DNA of 64,000 nucleotides from Sciurus carolinensis. Lineage: Eukaryota; Chordata; Mammalia; Rodentia; Sciuridae. Position 1 is the stretch's first letter. Every line of letters begins with the position of its first letter. The stretch is from the NCBI RefSeq assembly GCF_902686445.1, contig NC_062232.1, positions 31,888,954 to 31,952,953 on the forward strand, read 5' to 3'. Made by a program: the position numbers and the translations under genes. The notes under the pieces were generated by a model that was given only the letters and a program-made list of their open reading frames with translations, was not told the DNA's origin and made no database searches. Shown piece after piece: positions 31,620-43,374 of the stretch.

Positions 31620-33665
31620 GATACAATATGGAGGGTCTTCTACCACAGTTCTTTTAGTTTTTTTTTTTTTTTTTTTTGCATTTTTTTGTTGTTGTTAGCA
31701 GCAGCATCTTGATTAAATTTGGGACAATTCACCTGAAGTATTTACATTGCATCGGTAATTGTCACACCATTTGCTTGATCTCCATAGCACTGGAGGAAGA
31801 GTTGAGGATCACTGCTGTTTCTGAAAGACCTGTGAAATAGCAAAGCTACACCAAAATATTCAGTCTAACTGCTGTGAGGAACAGATAGCATTCATGTAGG
31901 TGTGTATACACGATTAAAGATTTACCATGTCAGTCACTCCTCTTACCAAAAAAGACAGGAGGTGTGATACTCAGGGCTAAAATATCTAAGAGCATTAGAG
32001 CTCATTCCAGCTTAATGCCCCTCTGACCTGAGGGCCTCCAGTGCCCTGAAAGATGGCTAGCTTTGCATGTATATGTAAGACTTTCAGGAATTTGGCCGTT
32101 TCTATGGGCTTCCCCAGCCAGACTTGTTTTTGTTTTAGGTCTCTGCTCCGTTTAGTATTTACTGATCTCCAATGATAAAGTGTCTTTAGAATCTTGTCTA
32201 TAAACTCTGGAAACCAGTTCCTTCTTATCTAAATGCCACTGACTTTTTTTCTTTGAGATCTGGAATTGTCTATTGTATATTTATGGCTGGAATGAATTTG
32301 GCTTCTTTACTATGGAAGGTTTTGAATTCTTGTGGTCATGCCTGAAAAGAATGAGATGTTTTCAATATTTAGAATGTTCCTAAAGGGAAAAGAATAAAAA
32401 CTGTTAACTTTAATTTCTCAATTTTAATTTAACTACTTTTGTGTCCAGTTACAACCCAGATTATCCAAATCAGATGAGGAAATGGCTCGTGTCCTTCATG
32501 TTATCTAAAAAGTGTTGCCATGCACTGTTAAATTCATGATTTTGACTTATTGCCAAATTGTTATTAGAAGAAAATATGGTATAGATTAATGTTTTTGGAA
32601 CTTCAACAAGTTATAGGTTTAAAGCACAGGAAATACACAAGCCTCTCCTAAAAACTATTAATCTGAAGGTTTTCATTTTTTAGTTTGTTTCTATTTCTCA
32701 TAGTAGGATTGAAATGATCTCTATCTGGACTTAAAAGTTTGGCCTCTTGGACCTGATGGTGAGGGTTATGTCACACTGGCATGTCCAGGTAAAGACTGTT
32801 TATGGATAGAGCAACAGCCTTGATATAATGTAATTTTAAATCCAAACATACAAATAAGGACCAAATATATGTAGCATGGTAGTGAGTGAGTATATCTACT
32901 ATTCTGAAGGAATGATTCTGTTTACTGTACACATTTAGACCATTTGGGGAGCTAGAATGTTCTTTTTAATCCCTCTTATTTTTTTGTCCATTCTTTAGAG
33001 GTTTCTTTTAAGGTGGTCTAGGATAAATCCAGATTATTTCTTTTTATTTCTAAGTCTCCTTGAGAAGACCCCTGCAATGTAGCACCATAATGGAGCACAA
33101 ATGTCCATCTGCAATAAACACAGCTTGTGTCCACCTCTATACAGTGTGAGAGCAGAAATAAAGCACCAAGAACTAGATAAATCTTGAACCCTAGACCTTT
33201 TGTTTACACTGCCTATTTAGACATTTCTTTAGGGCAAGGAGGGATGGGTGGATTGTTTTTCCCTTTATATTGATAGCAGATAATTAGTTAGAATTCTTCA
33301 TTATCCACAGATATATTTTTAGAATTATTCACTGTTTTTATTTTCTTAATTTTCTTATCTGCCATGCATTAAATTAAGTATTTTCCATCTGAATCCTTTA
33401 ACCAATTGGTTATGAATCTTTTAATTCTGACATCCTGATACCCATGGTCTCTGCATTTATGGCAAGAAGTTTGGAGAAAAAATTAAAATAACAGGGAGGA
33501 TTAGTGTGGATGTGTTTTTGAATGCCACAGTCCTTTTTGGAATTTCAGTTTAACCCCTGTTTGCATAGAGACCATTTGAATAAGCATTGCCTCAGTCTTC
33601 ATTTTGATGACTTTGCAGAATTCCATGTTTAAAAGAGCAATTGCTAAAGTTTCAAGACATTGCAT
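31620..33665. other. Unassigned, SINE-free
   Basis: About 2 kb, AT-rich, with a T homopolymer at 31,657-31,677. I see no gene, and no repeat that I can name. This is part of a 6.5-kb interval without squirrel SINEs (31,048-37,974). Confidence 0.45.
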
Positions 33666-33668
33666 CTA

Positions 33669-34203
33669 TTGCTCCCTTAATTTGAATGGGAGAAATAGCA
33701 GTCGCTTCTTGACTGTTGATCTTTTATCCTTAATAGAAAATTGAATGTACTTATCTAACTTCTTGGCTTTCTTGTTGTGACAGTACCCCTCCAAGACATT
33801 GCTTTCTATAGGTGTAAAACTTCCAAAGGCTTTGCGTTTCTAGCTCTGTTACATCTTTGATAGATCCTTTGCAACTATTTTGTAGGTCTTAGGACTGTGT
33901 TAAACTATGGAGAAGACACATCACTTTGAGGACATTCTTCTGTGGATTGAATCTAAAATTAGAATTGCCTTAATTGGTATCAACTGCTCATCTTCTAATT
34001 GTGCTAATGCCATTAAGGTTTCAACAGCACTGCATTCTGAAGTTGCCCCAGACAGTACATCTGCATTTTGTATTTGTACCAGTGATTTTGCTAATTGGTA
34101 ACATGCCCCCCAACCCTGATAGGATTGTAGGATTCCAAGCTAGCATATTATTTGTTTGGTTTGCATAAAGCTCTTCTATACCTAACTGCTCCCAAAGTGT
34201 CTT
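33669..34203 (-). pseudogene. Coding-like antisense patch, origin unknown
   Basis: On the minus strand three frames are open in succession: 34,203 down to about 34,010, 34,139 down to 33,924 (72 codons ending at TGA 33,923-33,921) and 33,839 down to 33,669 (57 codons ending at TAG 33,668-33,666). None starts with ATG at its 5' end. The 34.2-kb and 34.1-kb frames overlap and look like one sequence broken by a frameshift. The amino-acid composition is ordinary for a soluble protein (mixed acidic, hydrophobic and polar), and the last frame is rich in lysine. I do not recognise a family. It could be a decayed retroelement or virus-derived gene, a processed pseudogene, or chance frames in AT-rich DNA. 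Confidence 0.25.
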
Positions 34204-34209
34204 TTAAAC

Positions 34210-36630
34210 CCTTTTTAGAACACTCTATTTCTAAGCAACCCTATTAAATGGTATTCTAAAAAAACAGAATCAGTAAAATAACAGGTTTGGTCTGGGGGCA
34301 AAAATAATTGGATTAACAAGAAGAACCAGAGTTAATTTCAACTACTAATTCTCTTGAGATACTCTACCTTCAGGAGTTCACTTCCATTTGTCTGCTGGCA
34401 GCCAAAATGGAAGATTTGAAATGGTTGGCCTTGTGACATTTAATTAATCTGGGAAAAGTTGAAGTCCAGTTCAATTTCAAGACTCCTGCCTTAATATTCA
34501 TTGACTATCATTTGCCACCATTCTGTTACTGGGAATGCATCTCTACCAAGTGTTACATGTGTTACTATCTACAAAATTCTGTTACCAGGGAGGGCACATT
34601 ATAAAACTTGAATATTCATCACTGTTGTCATCATTAGTAAGGAAATTTTTTTTTGTTCCAGTGCTCAAGAATAAATACTACACCATTAACTAATAAACAG
34701 GAAGGAAGATAATCTGTAGGAGAATAAACATAGGGAGAATGTGTGGCCATAGATTGATAGAAGGCCTGAGGTCGTCTGGTCCAGTTAACTGTAGAAGTCT
34801 CTTCTGCTGTTTCTTAGCATCCATCTTCCAGACATAAGGTGCCTACCACTCTATCAAGTAGTCTGAGGCAGTGTGGTTTACTAAAGTACTAGGAATTTTT
34901 CTTTAAGATGTTCTTTTGGTCTTGGCTCTGCTTTGGGGAGCAAAGCAGAATAAACCTACTTGAACTTACATGTGATGAACCTTGAGGATATTTAAAGATA
35001 TTTATACTTTAATACTTTCCTGATGCTGAAGACTATCCACCTTATACTATTTGTCAGATAGAAGAACTATTTTAGTTTTATTCTATAAGGAACTGATTCT
35101 CCTAATTGATTCAATCATCAGGTAGTTATTAATACTTTGTTGAAGGCATAACAAAATTAATTAATGCCTGAATTTGGCCTTGTGGAAACTTGTCCAATAA
35201 TAAAATTTATATATACAAATGATAGTTGCTCAGTGGACCACAAACTACTATTTTTATATAGATGACATTAAATTTAATTTTTAAGGACACCTCTAATTCT
35301 TTTAGCAAAACAATGATGTCAAAACTTTGTGTTAACTAGTTAGTATATATTTACAGTGCTGACTGAGACACTGATGTAGATACTTTTCCAAGTAAAGCTA
35401 ACTGGTTAACTTAATCATAAACATTTTCTTTAACGTATACATTCATAAAGCAGTGGTATTTTGATACTTTGTTCATGTCAACATAAACTTATTTTTGGGT
35501 GATGTAGCTAATTGGACATTTCTTATCTTGGGGTTACTGTTATTTGGTTTCTCAAATTTTATTTTCTTTTCCCATTTCCAAGTGTCTTTTCAATTTGAAT
35601 AAATAGACCATAGAAGGAATCATATTTTAATAGCTATAAATTATATTGCTGTTTGTTTAAAAGCTACTTATTTTAATGATCTTTTGTACTGTGTTCTTAC
35701 ATGATATTCACCAATTTGCTAACTTGTTAACTAACTTTAGCCTTCAAATTTCAATGTATTTGAGATTATTGCTACATGCCTATGTCAGAACTAGTTCATT
35801 CATATCAGTAAAAGAATGATGTAAGATAATACTATTCTAGCTTATGGTGGTAGGTGCTTGAAAGTATACAAATCAAAATTTTTAAAATCAGTCATTTTTA
35901 CCTTTAATTCAGATTGGTTTGCATATTAAATATGTATGCAAATATGCATATGATGTTCTTAATGCAAAGAAGTACCTGACAGAAAGGTACTTGGAAGTTG
36001 GAGACCTGACAGAAAAGGCTACTGGGGTATCTGAAAATTTGGGGGCAAGGACAAGGTAAATTTGACACACTCTGGGAATCTGAAAGCTCTCCCAGGCCTG
36101 TGTAATAATGCTTTAGAAAATAAATACTATTGAGCACTCCTCTATTATTCCACAGATCAGGTATATAGTATATAATTTCAAAACCTTTTGTATAAGGTTT
36201 TTTCATATCATTTTAGAGATCTGTCTTGCAACTGATTTAAAACTGAACTGGTTCTTGGTTTCTGGGATTTGACTCTTCCCTTGTTCCGCTGTTAAGGCTG
36301 TGATTCCCCTGGTCATTGTTTCACTAGGCAGACCTCCATCCAATTATTTTGGTCAGTCCCTGGCTCTTTTCCATCTCTCCCCAAGACAGGGTGTTTTAGA
36401 AGTGGGCAGGATAGAGCTGCTGAAGTAGCAGCATTACCAGTTCCTCTGTCTACTTAGGAACTTAATTCTCAGTCTCCAGATTTTGTTTTTCTTCATAAGA
36501 GACCTCACATTTATTGACCAGTTCTCTGCACCACCCATCAGATCCTCTTAAAACATCTTTTCAGCCTCTTGGGAACATGAGAGAGACTCAGAGGTGCAAG
36601 AACTAGCACTTGAACTTCAACCAACTGATG
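34210..36630. other. Unassigned, SINE-free
   Basis: About 2.4 kb, AT-rich, with no recognised repeat. A stretch near 34,760-34,880 resembles a very old MIR-like or hAT fragment, but I cannot place it. Confidence 0.4.
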
Positions 36631-36633
36631 TTT

Positions 36634-36919
36634 CTAACTGCTGTTGAGTGCAAAAACTGATAAGAAACCATGTTCAAGAGCAATCTGGGAAGTGAGCCCT
36701 TCCCCAAGCACAATGCGAGGACATTTATCTAGGGCAAAGGCCACAGGGAAAGCAGGATGTGGCCCCTCAGAGGGAGGCCATTGCCCTGATTCTGACATCG
36801 TGGTGAACTTCCAGGCAGTGAACTTGGGTACATGCTGTCTGGGTTCTGCATACTCTACTGCTGCTACTTTAAATTGTCCCTCCCCTCCTCGTGTATTTGG
36901 GGGCATTTCTGTGACTTAG
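36634..36919. other. Overlapping opposite-strand frames, not supported as genes
   Basis: A 90-codon minus frame and a 91-codon plus frame overlap almost completely in a locally GC-richer stretch. Because the two are complementary, at most one could be real. Neither has a recognisable domain, a Kozak-like start or splice signals. Confidence 0.4.
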
Positions 36920-37305
36920 GACTTCCTTCCACAAGAGTAAATTACACTTTTACCATGATCTGTGAAGATTGAAAGAGAAAAGAGCTAATTAGTCCAGTCC
37001 ATTAGATCAAGGATCAGGGGTTTTCTAGAAGAGGCCAAGATGCCTTCAACAGAAGAAAAAAATTTATGAAAAGTTTCTTCCATTAAGTTTTGGCAAGACA
37101 TTTGGGGACAGAGGTGGTGTCACAAAGGGATCTTCCTTCTGTACTACTTGATTTCCTGAGGAAGATGATGTAGGTCTTTGGTTACATTTCTAAAGAAATA
37201 GACACCATTTCCCATCTGTGTTGATAAGGAGTAATGATATTTTGTTTTCAGAAACATCCTTGCCAGAAAGAGGAAAAATAAAGCAAACTTAATGATGATA
37301 ATACT
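36920..37305. other. Unassigned, no gene seen
   Basis: No recognised feature. Confidence 0.4.
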
Positions 37306-37309
37306 TAAT

Positions 37310-37540
37310 GTCTTTCAAACACTTACCATATGCCTCATACTGCCTGGAAATTCACCATGGAGTCAGAATCTCATTTAGTTCTTAGTACAACCTTGTGAAA
37401 AAAGGAAGTAATATTACCTTCATTTAACAGATGAGGAAGCTGAGGCAGAGAATGAGTCACTTGCCCTAAGTTCTACAATAGTAAATTGCAGAGTGGGACT
37501 CTACTACAGCTCTCTCTGATCCCAAAGCCCATTTTCTAAA
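37310..37540 (-). mobile_element. MIR SINE, antisense, near full length
   Basis: In order: CACTTACCATATGCCTCATA, CTCATTTAGTTCTTAGTACA, TTTAACAGATGAGGAAGCTG, AGGCAGAGAATGAGTCACTT and AGAGTGGGACTCTACTACAG. This spans almost all of MIR in reverse complement. Confidence 0.85.
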
Positions 37541-37575
37541 ATAACTACTGCAGTGGTATGCATGGCACTACATTT

Positions 37576-37594
37576 TGAACTCCAGGGGGCGCTA
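37576..37594 (+). promoter_or_regulatory. Strong CTCF-type binding motif
   Basis: TGAACTCCAGGGGGCGCTA matches the CTCF core (CCAGGGGGCGCTA) without a mismatch at the key positions, and it keeps two CpG-neighbouring bases rare elsewhere in the window. It sits 35 bases after a MIR copy and not inside a recognised repeat. Orientation is plus. Binding is an inference from sequence only. Confidence 0.75.
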
Positions 37595-37974
37595 TGCAGG
37601 CCTCATTTTATGAATAGCACTCGTTGAGGTTTATGTCAGGCTTTCCATTTTTGGCAACTTTATTCAGTTTTCAGACAAAATGTTTGAAATGTTTACTGGC
37701 AGCCTCAGTAAATGTGCATCTCCTTGCTAATTAGGAATTAAAAAAAAAAAAGCTTAAATCAGACAGGACCACATTTAGGCCAAATAGTGCAAAACCTTCT
37801 TGCTATTGATAATCAGAACTAAGTTTCCCTGCACTCCCACTTGTCATTGTCCTTGCTTGCCATTAAGGACAGAAGCCATTTCTTTTACTGTCTTCTTTCT
37901 CCTTGCTCATACAAACTGTATCATAATCATTAAGCTGACTTTGGGTGAAGAACTGTTATTCTTGTCTCTTCATA
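37595..37974. other. Unassigned, no gene seen
   Basis: No recognised feature; an A run lies at 37,740-37,751. Confidence 0.4.
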
Positions 37975-37985
37975 GAGAAATGTTT

Positions 37986-38091
37986 TTGTTTTTGTTTTGT
38001 TTGTTTGTTTTTGCGGTGCTGGGGATTTAGAACCCAGGGCCTTGTGCTTGTGAGGCAAACACTCTACTATCTGAGCTATATCCCCAGCCCT
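37986..38091 (-). mobile_element. ID SINE, antisense, 11-bp TSD
   Basis: GAGAAATGTTT at 37,975-37,985 and 38,092-38,102 is a perfect TSD. A TTTG-rich tail precedes GCGGTGCTGGGGATTTAGAA and CTGAGCTATATCCCCAGCCC. A small insertion (TTAG) lies in the B-box complement. Confidence 0.95.
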
Positions 38092-38102
38092 GAGAAATGT
38101 TT

Positions 38103-40320
38103 AAAATTGCAAATTGCCCCCTGTTCCGAACAGTTGTCTCTGTTCACAAATTTCTTGCATTTAGGATCAGTGAAGCTGCTCAACAAATCCCTGAGCTAAG
38201 TGTTAGGATGAGAATTAGCTCAAAGTGAGTGGAGCATCATGGAAAATGTTGCAACTCTAGCCCCAAAGCCATCATGTGAACCAAAATTGAAAGATGACAC
38301 CACCAGTGAAGGACACTGCTGTGGCATTCGATGGGATGAGCAGAACCCCAGGCCTATATTCCTTGTCACTGGCAGAGTTGGTGGGATGGGTGAGCAAGTA
38401 CTACCACCCCCCCACAATGTAACTTTTCTAATTAAACTATAGTCTTATTGAAGAAACATCACAGGGCATATAGCCAAGTTGTGACAAAGCACGAGGCTTT
38501 AAGAAATGACTCCTTCATCATCCAGGTTCATTATTGCATCCTGACATTCTGGGATGTGTTTCCGTAACCTGCCACACTGGAAGTTCCTGTGTACTGGTAG
38601 AATTTCAGCTTACTGCTGCTTTTTGTATCTTGCACATTGGCCTTTGGATATTCTAATGGGGAGATTTCCTTCCTGTAAAATTCCAAAAACATTGCTTAAA
38701 ATTCATATGACCTGTATGTTTCTGTGAATATGGTTATGCTGATGTTGCTTTAACCTTGTGTGCCCCGGCAAATATTTGCTTCCTCAAAGACTCCTTCCTC
38801 AGTTCATTTCTGTTTTACAAGCTCAAGGCTGGTCTACTCTAAGATATACATAATCTTGTGTCTTCATTCTTAGACTTAAAAAATGTCCCGAGAGTCATTG
38901 CTTTGGTTTAGTACTGGATCCTACCAGTGGCCCAGTTCAGAAGGTCTTGTTTTCCTTCATGTGCTGCTTAGTTCTTGCTGGGGATGCTGAAGTCAGTTTT
39001 TCCTTCTCAGTGCCTCTTGAAACATAGCCATTTTTCCTCACAGGAGAGCAAGCCCCTGCTGATAGGAAATCTTTCCATGTGCACATGAACACAACAATTT
39101 GCCAGCATGGGCGGCTGCCAACAGTTTTCTCCTAGTTGCAAGGAGTTTATTTTCCCTGGACAGCAGTGCTGTACCACACAGGTGGCCTGCGGTACAGTTG
39201 GCTCCCTATTGATAGAAGCTTCTTTGTGAGAATTGCCTCCAATTGACTTGGTGTTCCCATGACATTTGTGACAGTTGAATTATGAAAAAAACAAATGTTT
39301 TCCCATTGCAGTGATGTTCCGTCTGTTGTGTAGCAGAAGGATGGGTCAATACTAGGGTATGCTGTAGGCTCCTCAAGAGGTAATGGATTGCCCTGGACCC
39401 AGGAGGGTGAGTTGGCTGTTCAATCAGACCTGGAGCTACCAGAGAGCTCCCTATCGCCAGCCATTTTTGACTGACCTGTTGAATGGAAGTGTTAAAAGAT
39501 TCTCCAGCATGGACTCGTACTGTATAGGACATGGCAAGTGTACCTTGCTAACCCTGTAATAGGGGAAAAAGAACAACCCATGGAACTGCACCTTAGGAGG
39601 CTATGTCTTTCTCCCCACAGACTTCCCAATTCTAGTAAAATGCTGTAGCCTTTAATCTTTTGTCTATTTTTAAAATCGAAATCGTATTGACTTATGTTCT
39701 TCATGCTTTGTGACTTTTCCTGAAAATACAGTGCAGGCCCCCAATGGTGCAAAAAGTACTACCCATAAGAAGGATTTTCATACCTTGGGTTACTAAGATA
39801 ACTTAATGGATCATGGCCAACATTTTAAAATGTTAAATACAATACTGTAGAAAGCATCAGGATATGTGTTCATAGAGAGGGTAAGTATGAACTTGAGAAA
39901 CCCTTGTTTAATTCTTATTTGTTGTATGCATATGGGTTTCAGTCTAAATGTTATTTCTTGTGTAGATCATGGTCAGGTCTTAAAGCCCTGACTTGGAAGA
40001 CCCCTATCTTCTGTCTTAGTTTCCAACTGCTTCCCTCTCCTATCAGCTTGCTTTTGCAGTTGGCCCAGATCCTGCTCTGCAAAGCCTCAACTATGTGGAA
40101 CCTTCCTTAATTATATGTTTGAGGGCACAGCTAGGTCTTAAATCATCAAAGACAGATTAAATTATGGCCACACTGCATGTTCTAAGGCAAGGGATATACT
40201 CATGAATTTAAGACTTTTTATGAGTTAAGAAATTTGGTTTTCTATTAATTCTTGGTTAATAAGAAACTCAATGATACACTGTAAGCATTTTGGTCATTTA
40301 CAGCATTTCCCTAGAATGCA
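38103..40320. other. Unassigned, no gene seen
   Basis: About 2.2 kb with no recognised repeat. Frames of 60-108 codons occur on both strands (for example 38,239-38,442 plus, 39,206-39,532 minus), none with a domain or exon boundaries that I can defend. Confidence 0.45.
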
Positions 40321-40324
40321 AGAC

Positions 40325-40445
40325 AGCAATCAGGGACCTTGCTGGTGAGACCTTGGTGTCTTCAGGAAGTTAAGTAACTCATCCAAGATTGCATTACTTG
40401 TGTGGTAAAGAAGAGATTTTGCTGAGTCCAGCATACAGACCTAGC
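40325..40445 (-). mobile_element. MIR fragment, antisense
   Basis: GAAGTTAAGTAACTCATCCA, AGATTGCATTACTTGTGTGG and TTTTGCTGAGTCCAGCATAC follow reverse-complement MIR. Confidence 0.6.
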
Positions 40446-40479
40446 AATTGCATGCCATTTGGATGGCCCCTTGGTGTTG

Positions 40480-40700
40480 TCTGATTTGGTTATTGTAGTT
40501 TTCCTTCTGCCTAGAATGTTCTCTCTTGCCTATCCTCAACCATGAGAATCCATTTTATCTGGCATGGCCTGGTCTCAATGCTAATTTTCATGATAACCAT
40601 TTTTGCTTCCCCTGGTGAGAAGTGATTTCTTCTTCTCTGTACTCCTGTGGCACATGATTGCCCCTCTTGTGGCATGTCATATTCTGGCACATATTAGGTT
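40480..40700 (+). mobile_element. L2 fragment, sense
   Basis: CCTTCTGCCTAGAATGTTCT, CCATTTTATCTGGCATGGCC and CTGTACTCCTGTGGCACA keep the order of the L2 3' region. Diverged. Confidence 0.6.
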
Positions 40701-40704
40701 ATTG

Positions 40705-41475
40705 TTGTCAAATTTAAATATTAACCTGTTCTGAGGTCGCAGATCTCATTTGGTGTTTCCTATTGTTGTTAGTTTTGGTGCAGGAGGACACATTGTCTTA
40801 AGCAGTGGGCTCTGCTTTGAAAAGTTTACATTCACTCTTTCCCTCATCTCTGAGCAGTGGTTCTTGCCCTTGAGCAATGGGAACATTCTCCTTCACCTTC
40901 ATAGTGATCAGCACATTTTATATGAGGATTGTTTATTTTCTGATCATGATTCTATTTGATGGACTGTTTCTTTCAGAATCCTCTATCATGAATGATACAG
41001 GGCCTTTGAGAATATATGCACAAGCAAAAAATGACAGTTTTGTTCTACACTGGATTAATGGATTGCTTCCATATTTTGCTACTTTCATGAGTTTTGAAAA
41101 GGATAGGGAGGAAACCAAGAAGAGTAGAAGTAAGTTTAAAATACTTTGGCATTGAACTTGAATTTTCATTGCATTTTAAAAGTTTGACCAATTAGAACAA
41201 ATAAAAAAATCAATTTTAAAAAAAAGCAAAAACAAAATGTCTGAATGTACTAAAAAAAAAAAAAAACACAACAAAAAACTTACCAGGATTGTTAAGGTGT
41301 CTTCCTTGTACAAGAAGGGAAGCTACTGTTTCTTGAGCCCCTGCTTTGGGCTGGGCTCTATATGAGACCTGTTTCAGCTCCTCCTGGCTTTTCCCCTACC
41401 CCTTTTCAAAATACATAAAGAACATGACAGCAAAATATGGGAACAAATGGGCAATTCTCACGATTGTGTCTTATC
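40705..41475. other. Unassigned, with A-rich run
   Basis: No gene seen. An A-rich run lies at 41,199-41,279. Opposing frames at 40,877-41,169 are unsupported. Confidence 0.4.
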
Positions 41476-41479
41476 ACTG

Positions 41480-41595
41480 TTTTTATAGATATAGAAACCA
41501 ACTCAGTGAGGTTGTGCTCAGTTACACAGTACCCATTTGTTAAAGCCCCAGTTGGAGCCCAGGCCCATCTTATCCCAAAGCTCTTTGTTTATAGC
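41480..41595 (-). mobile_element. MIR fragment, antisense
   Basis: ATATAGAAACCAACTCAGTG, GTTACACAGTACCCATTTGT and AGTTGGAGCCCAGGCCCATC follow reverse-complement MIR order. Confidence 0.65.
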
Positions 41596-41599
41596 ATTC

Positions 41600-41940
41600 C
41601 TGCTCAAAGAGAATCCCAGGAATTTTCTATATGTGATAAGAGGGAAACTCTTTCAAAGGGTGCCTCCTGAATAAGACCTTTGCCCCTTTTGTCATGACTG
41701 GATTTAATCACGTGTACTTTGGGAGGGAGTGCTATTTTACTGCCTCTTTTAAGGGTGTTTTTCTCTCCCCAAATGCTGACATTGGATTATAAAATATGTG
41801 CCTTTAAAAGTGAAATTTCAGGAACTCTGGCATCTATCTAGGAATGAAAGATCAGAACAGGAGACATCTGCCTATGAGTAAAGACTGATTGTGCTTTGGA
41901 GGTAAAATAACAGTGGTTGGCAATACATCTACTGAGTACT
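41600..41940. other. Unassigned, no gene seen
   Basis: No recognised feature. Confidence 0.4.
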
Positions 41941-41944
41941 TGTT

Positions 41945-42105
41945 TGTTTGAGACCCAGTAGTAAGCAGTTTAGCTATTTCTCATTTACTACTTGCTATAC
42001 TTCCATAAGATGGGTTATTGCCTTTGACACATGAGGTAAGGGAGGTTTTGCCCAAGGTCACATGTTAGGGATTTGTGGGAGCTGGGTTTTGTGTCTGTCT
42101 GATGA
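41945..42105 (-). mobile_element. MIR SINE, antisense
   Basis: TAGCTATTTCTCATTTACTA, ACATGAGGTAAGGGAGGTTT and TGCCCAAGGTCACATGTTAG match reverse-complement MIR. Confidence 0.75.
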
Positions 42106-42109
42106 AAAA

Positions 42110-42645
42110 CTAAAGCCAATGCTCAGTCTTTCAGCTGGAGGATTTGTGTGTAAATTCTTGGCCTTGGAGACTGGGGCACAACCTCCCAGTGGGAGGTCTC
42201 AAGTTTGTTTGCAGCATGATTGATACTCAGAGCACAGCTCTCTCTCCCAAGAATTTCTTTAGCCTGCAATTCTGAAGAGAGCCTTTGAATTTTCTCAAGT
42301 GAAATTTTTTTCCTGTGCTGTGTTTGTTCCTAGTTGAGAAACAAGAAAATTGTATAATGCTTGTGATACAGTTTCCCTTGTGAAGACATATATTCTATTC
42401 TTAATTTGCTGAACCCCAGTTCCTGCTTATCTTTACCTTCAGGGTGATGCTGATAGAGTTAACTATGAGTGAAGGAGTTCAGAAACCCTCTCTGAAGGAA
42501 GCAGCTGTCTGCTGACCAGCTCTGCCCATTGGCAGGACTCTCTTTGTGATGCCCTTCCCTGGTGGACCCTAAAACTGAAGTGTATAGGAAGGTGCCATCA
42601 CTGTTCCTTCCCTCCTCCTTCCTTTCACTTTCCTTTCTTTCTTCA
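42110..42645. other. Unassigned, no gene seen
   Basis: No recognised repeat. A pyrimidine-rich run lies at 42,605-42,645, beside the LTR candidate. Confidence 0.4.
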
Positions 42646-42648
42646 TCT

Positions 42649-43288
42649 TGTTGTGGGTGTGGCGCACAGAGAGACAGGGCACCAGGGCGTTCCACAGGAA
42701 GCAGTGTTTTTTTTGTGCTGGCATAGACTTGGTGGATTCTCATCCAAAGGCTGACCACCCCCAAAGGCAGAGGGCCTTCACCTTATATAGTCCCTGCTAG
42801 TCCCCCTCTTCCCTCACCCCCCTTTACATATTATCCCCTTTCTCTCCCCTATATGGAAAAATACATTTTGTCTGGGTATTCTATACTATAAAATCATAAG
42901 GAAGTTAAGACAAAGCTGCGCAGGCACACAGAAAGGGGGGGTGGTTTGGCATCTTGTGCATGCTCCCTGAGTGTGCCACATCACCTTTTTTTGTCTGGGA
43001 AATGCATGTGCACATGGTTACTGAAGGCACCAGTATCGTCCAACAGAGTCACTCATGCACACAGATACTGGCTGCATCATGTTGCTTGACCAAGTTGTGC
43101 GTGTGTTCACAGATACTGGCCTGGCTGCACCATCTTGTCTTTGATTGAAGAGTGCTCCTACCAAAACCTTGTAATCCTTTCTTTAAATTTCTCTCATATG
43201 TTCCTTCAAGCTCCTATAAATAATAAGATCTGAATTTTGTCTGGTGGTGAAGTTTCACGGTGCTTTTGCATTTTGTCCCCTGAAAGCA
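42649..43288 (-). mobile_element. Candidate endogenous-retrovirus LTR, antisense
   Basis: On the minus strand, CTATATAAGG (42,790-42,781) is a TATA box. Downstream, towards 42,649, the sequence ends in CCACACCCACAACA, as an LTR 3' end would. Upstream (to about 43,288) is a G/C-richer U3-like region with a 48-base tandem pair (CACAGATACTGG at 43,060 and 43,108). No matching TSD, no AATAAA and no second LTR or internal genes were found. The outer boundary is a guess. Confidence 0.45.
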
Positions 43289-43289
43289 G

Positions 43290-43370
43290 ATATCACCTCA
43301 TTTTACCAATTGTAGGTTGAGGCTCCGAGATCTTAGCCAAGATCATAGCAAATAAATGGCCTAGCTAGGA
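43290..43370 (-). mobile_element. MIR fragment, antisense
   Basis: CCTCATTTTACCAATTGTAG, GTTGAGGCTCCGAGATCTTA and GCCAAGATCATAGCAAATAA follow reverse-complement MIR. Confidence 0.65.
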
Positions 43371-43374
43371 TGAA

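Noticed and set aside
36634..36919. Complementary 90- and 91-codon frames on opposite strands
   Set aside because: They arise together from local GC-richer composition. No family match by eye and no exon signals.
38239..38442. 67-codon plus-strand frame starting with an ATG
   Set aside because: No recognisable domain, no splice structure, and an overlapping minus frame of similar length. Not distinguishable from chance.
39206..39532. 108-codon minus-strand frame
   Set aside because: No domain or exon boundaries. Length is within chance for this window.
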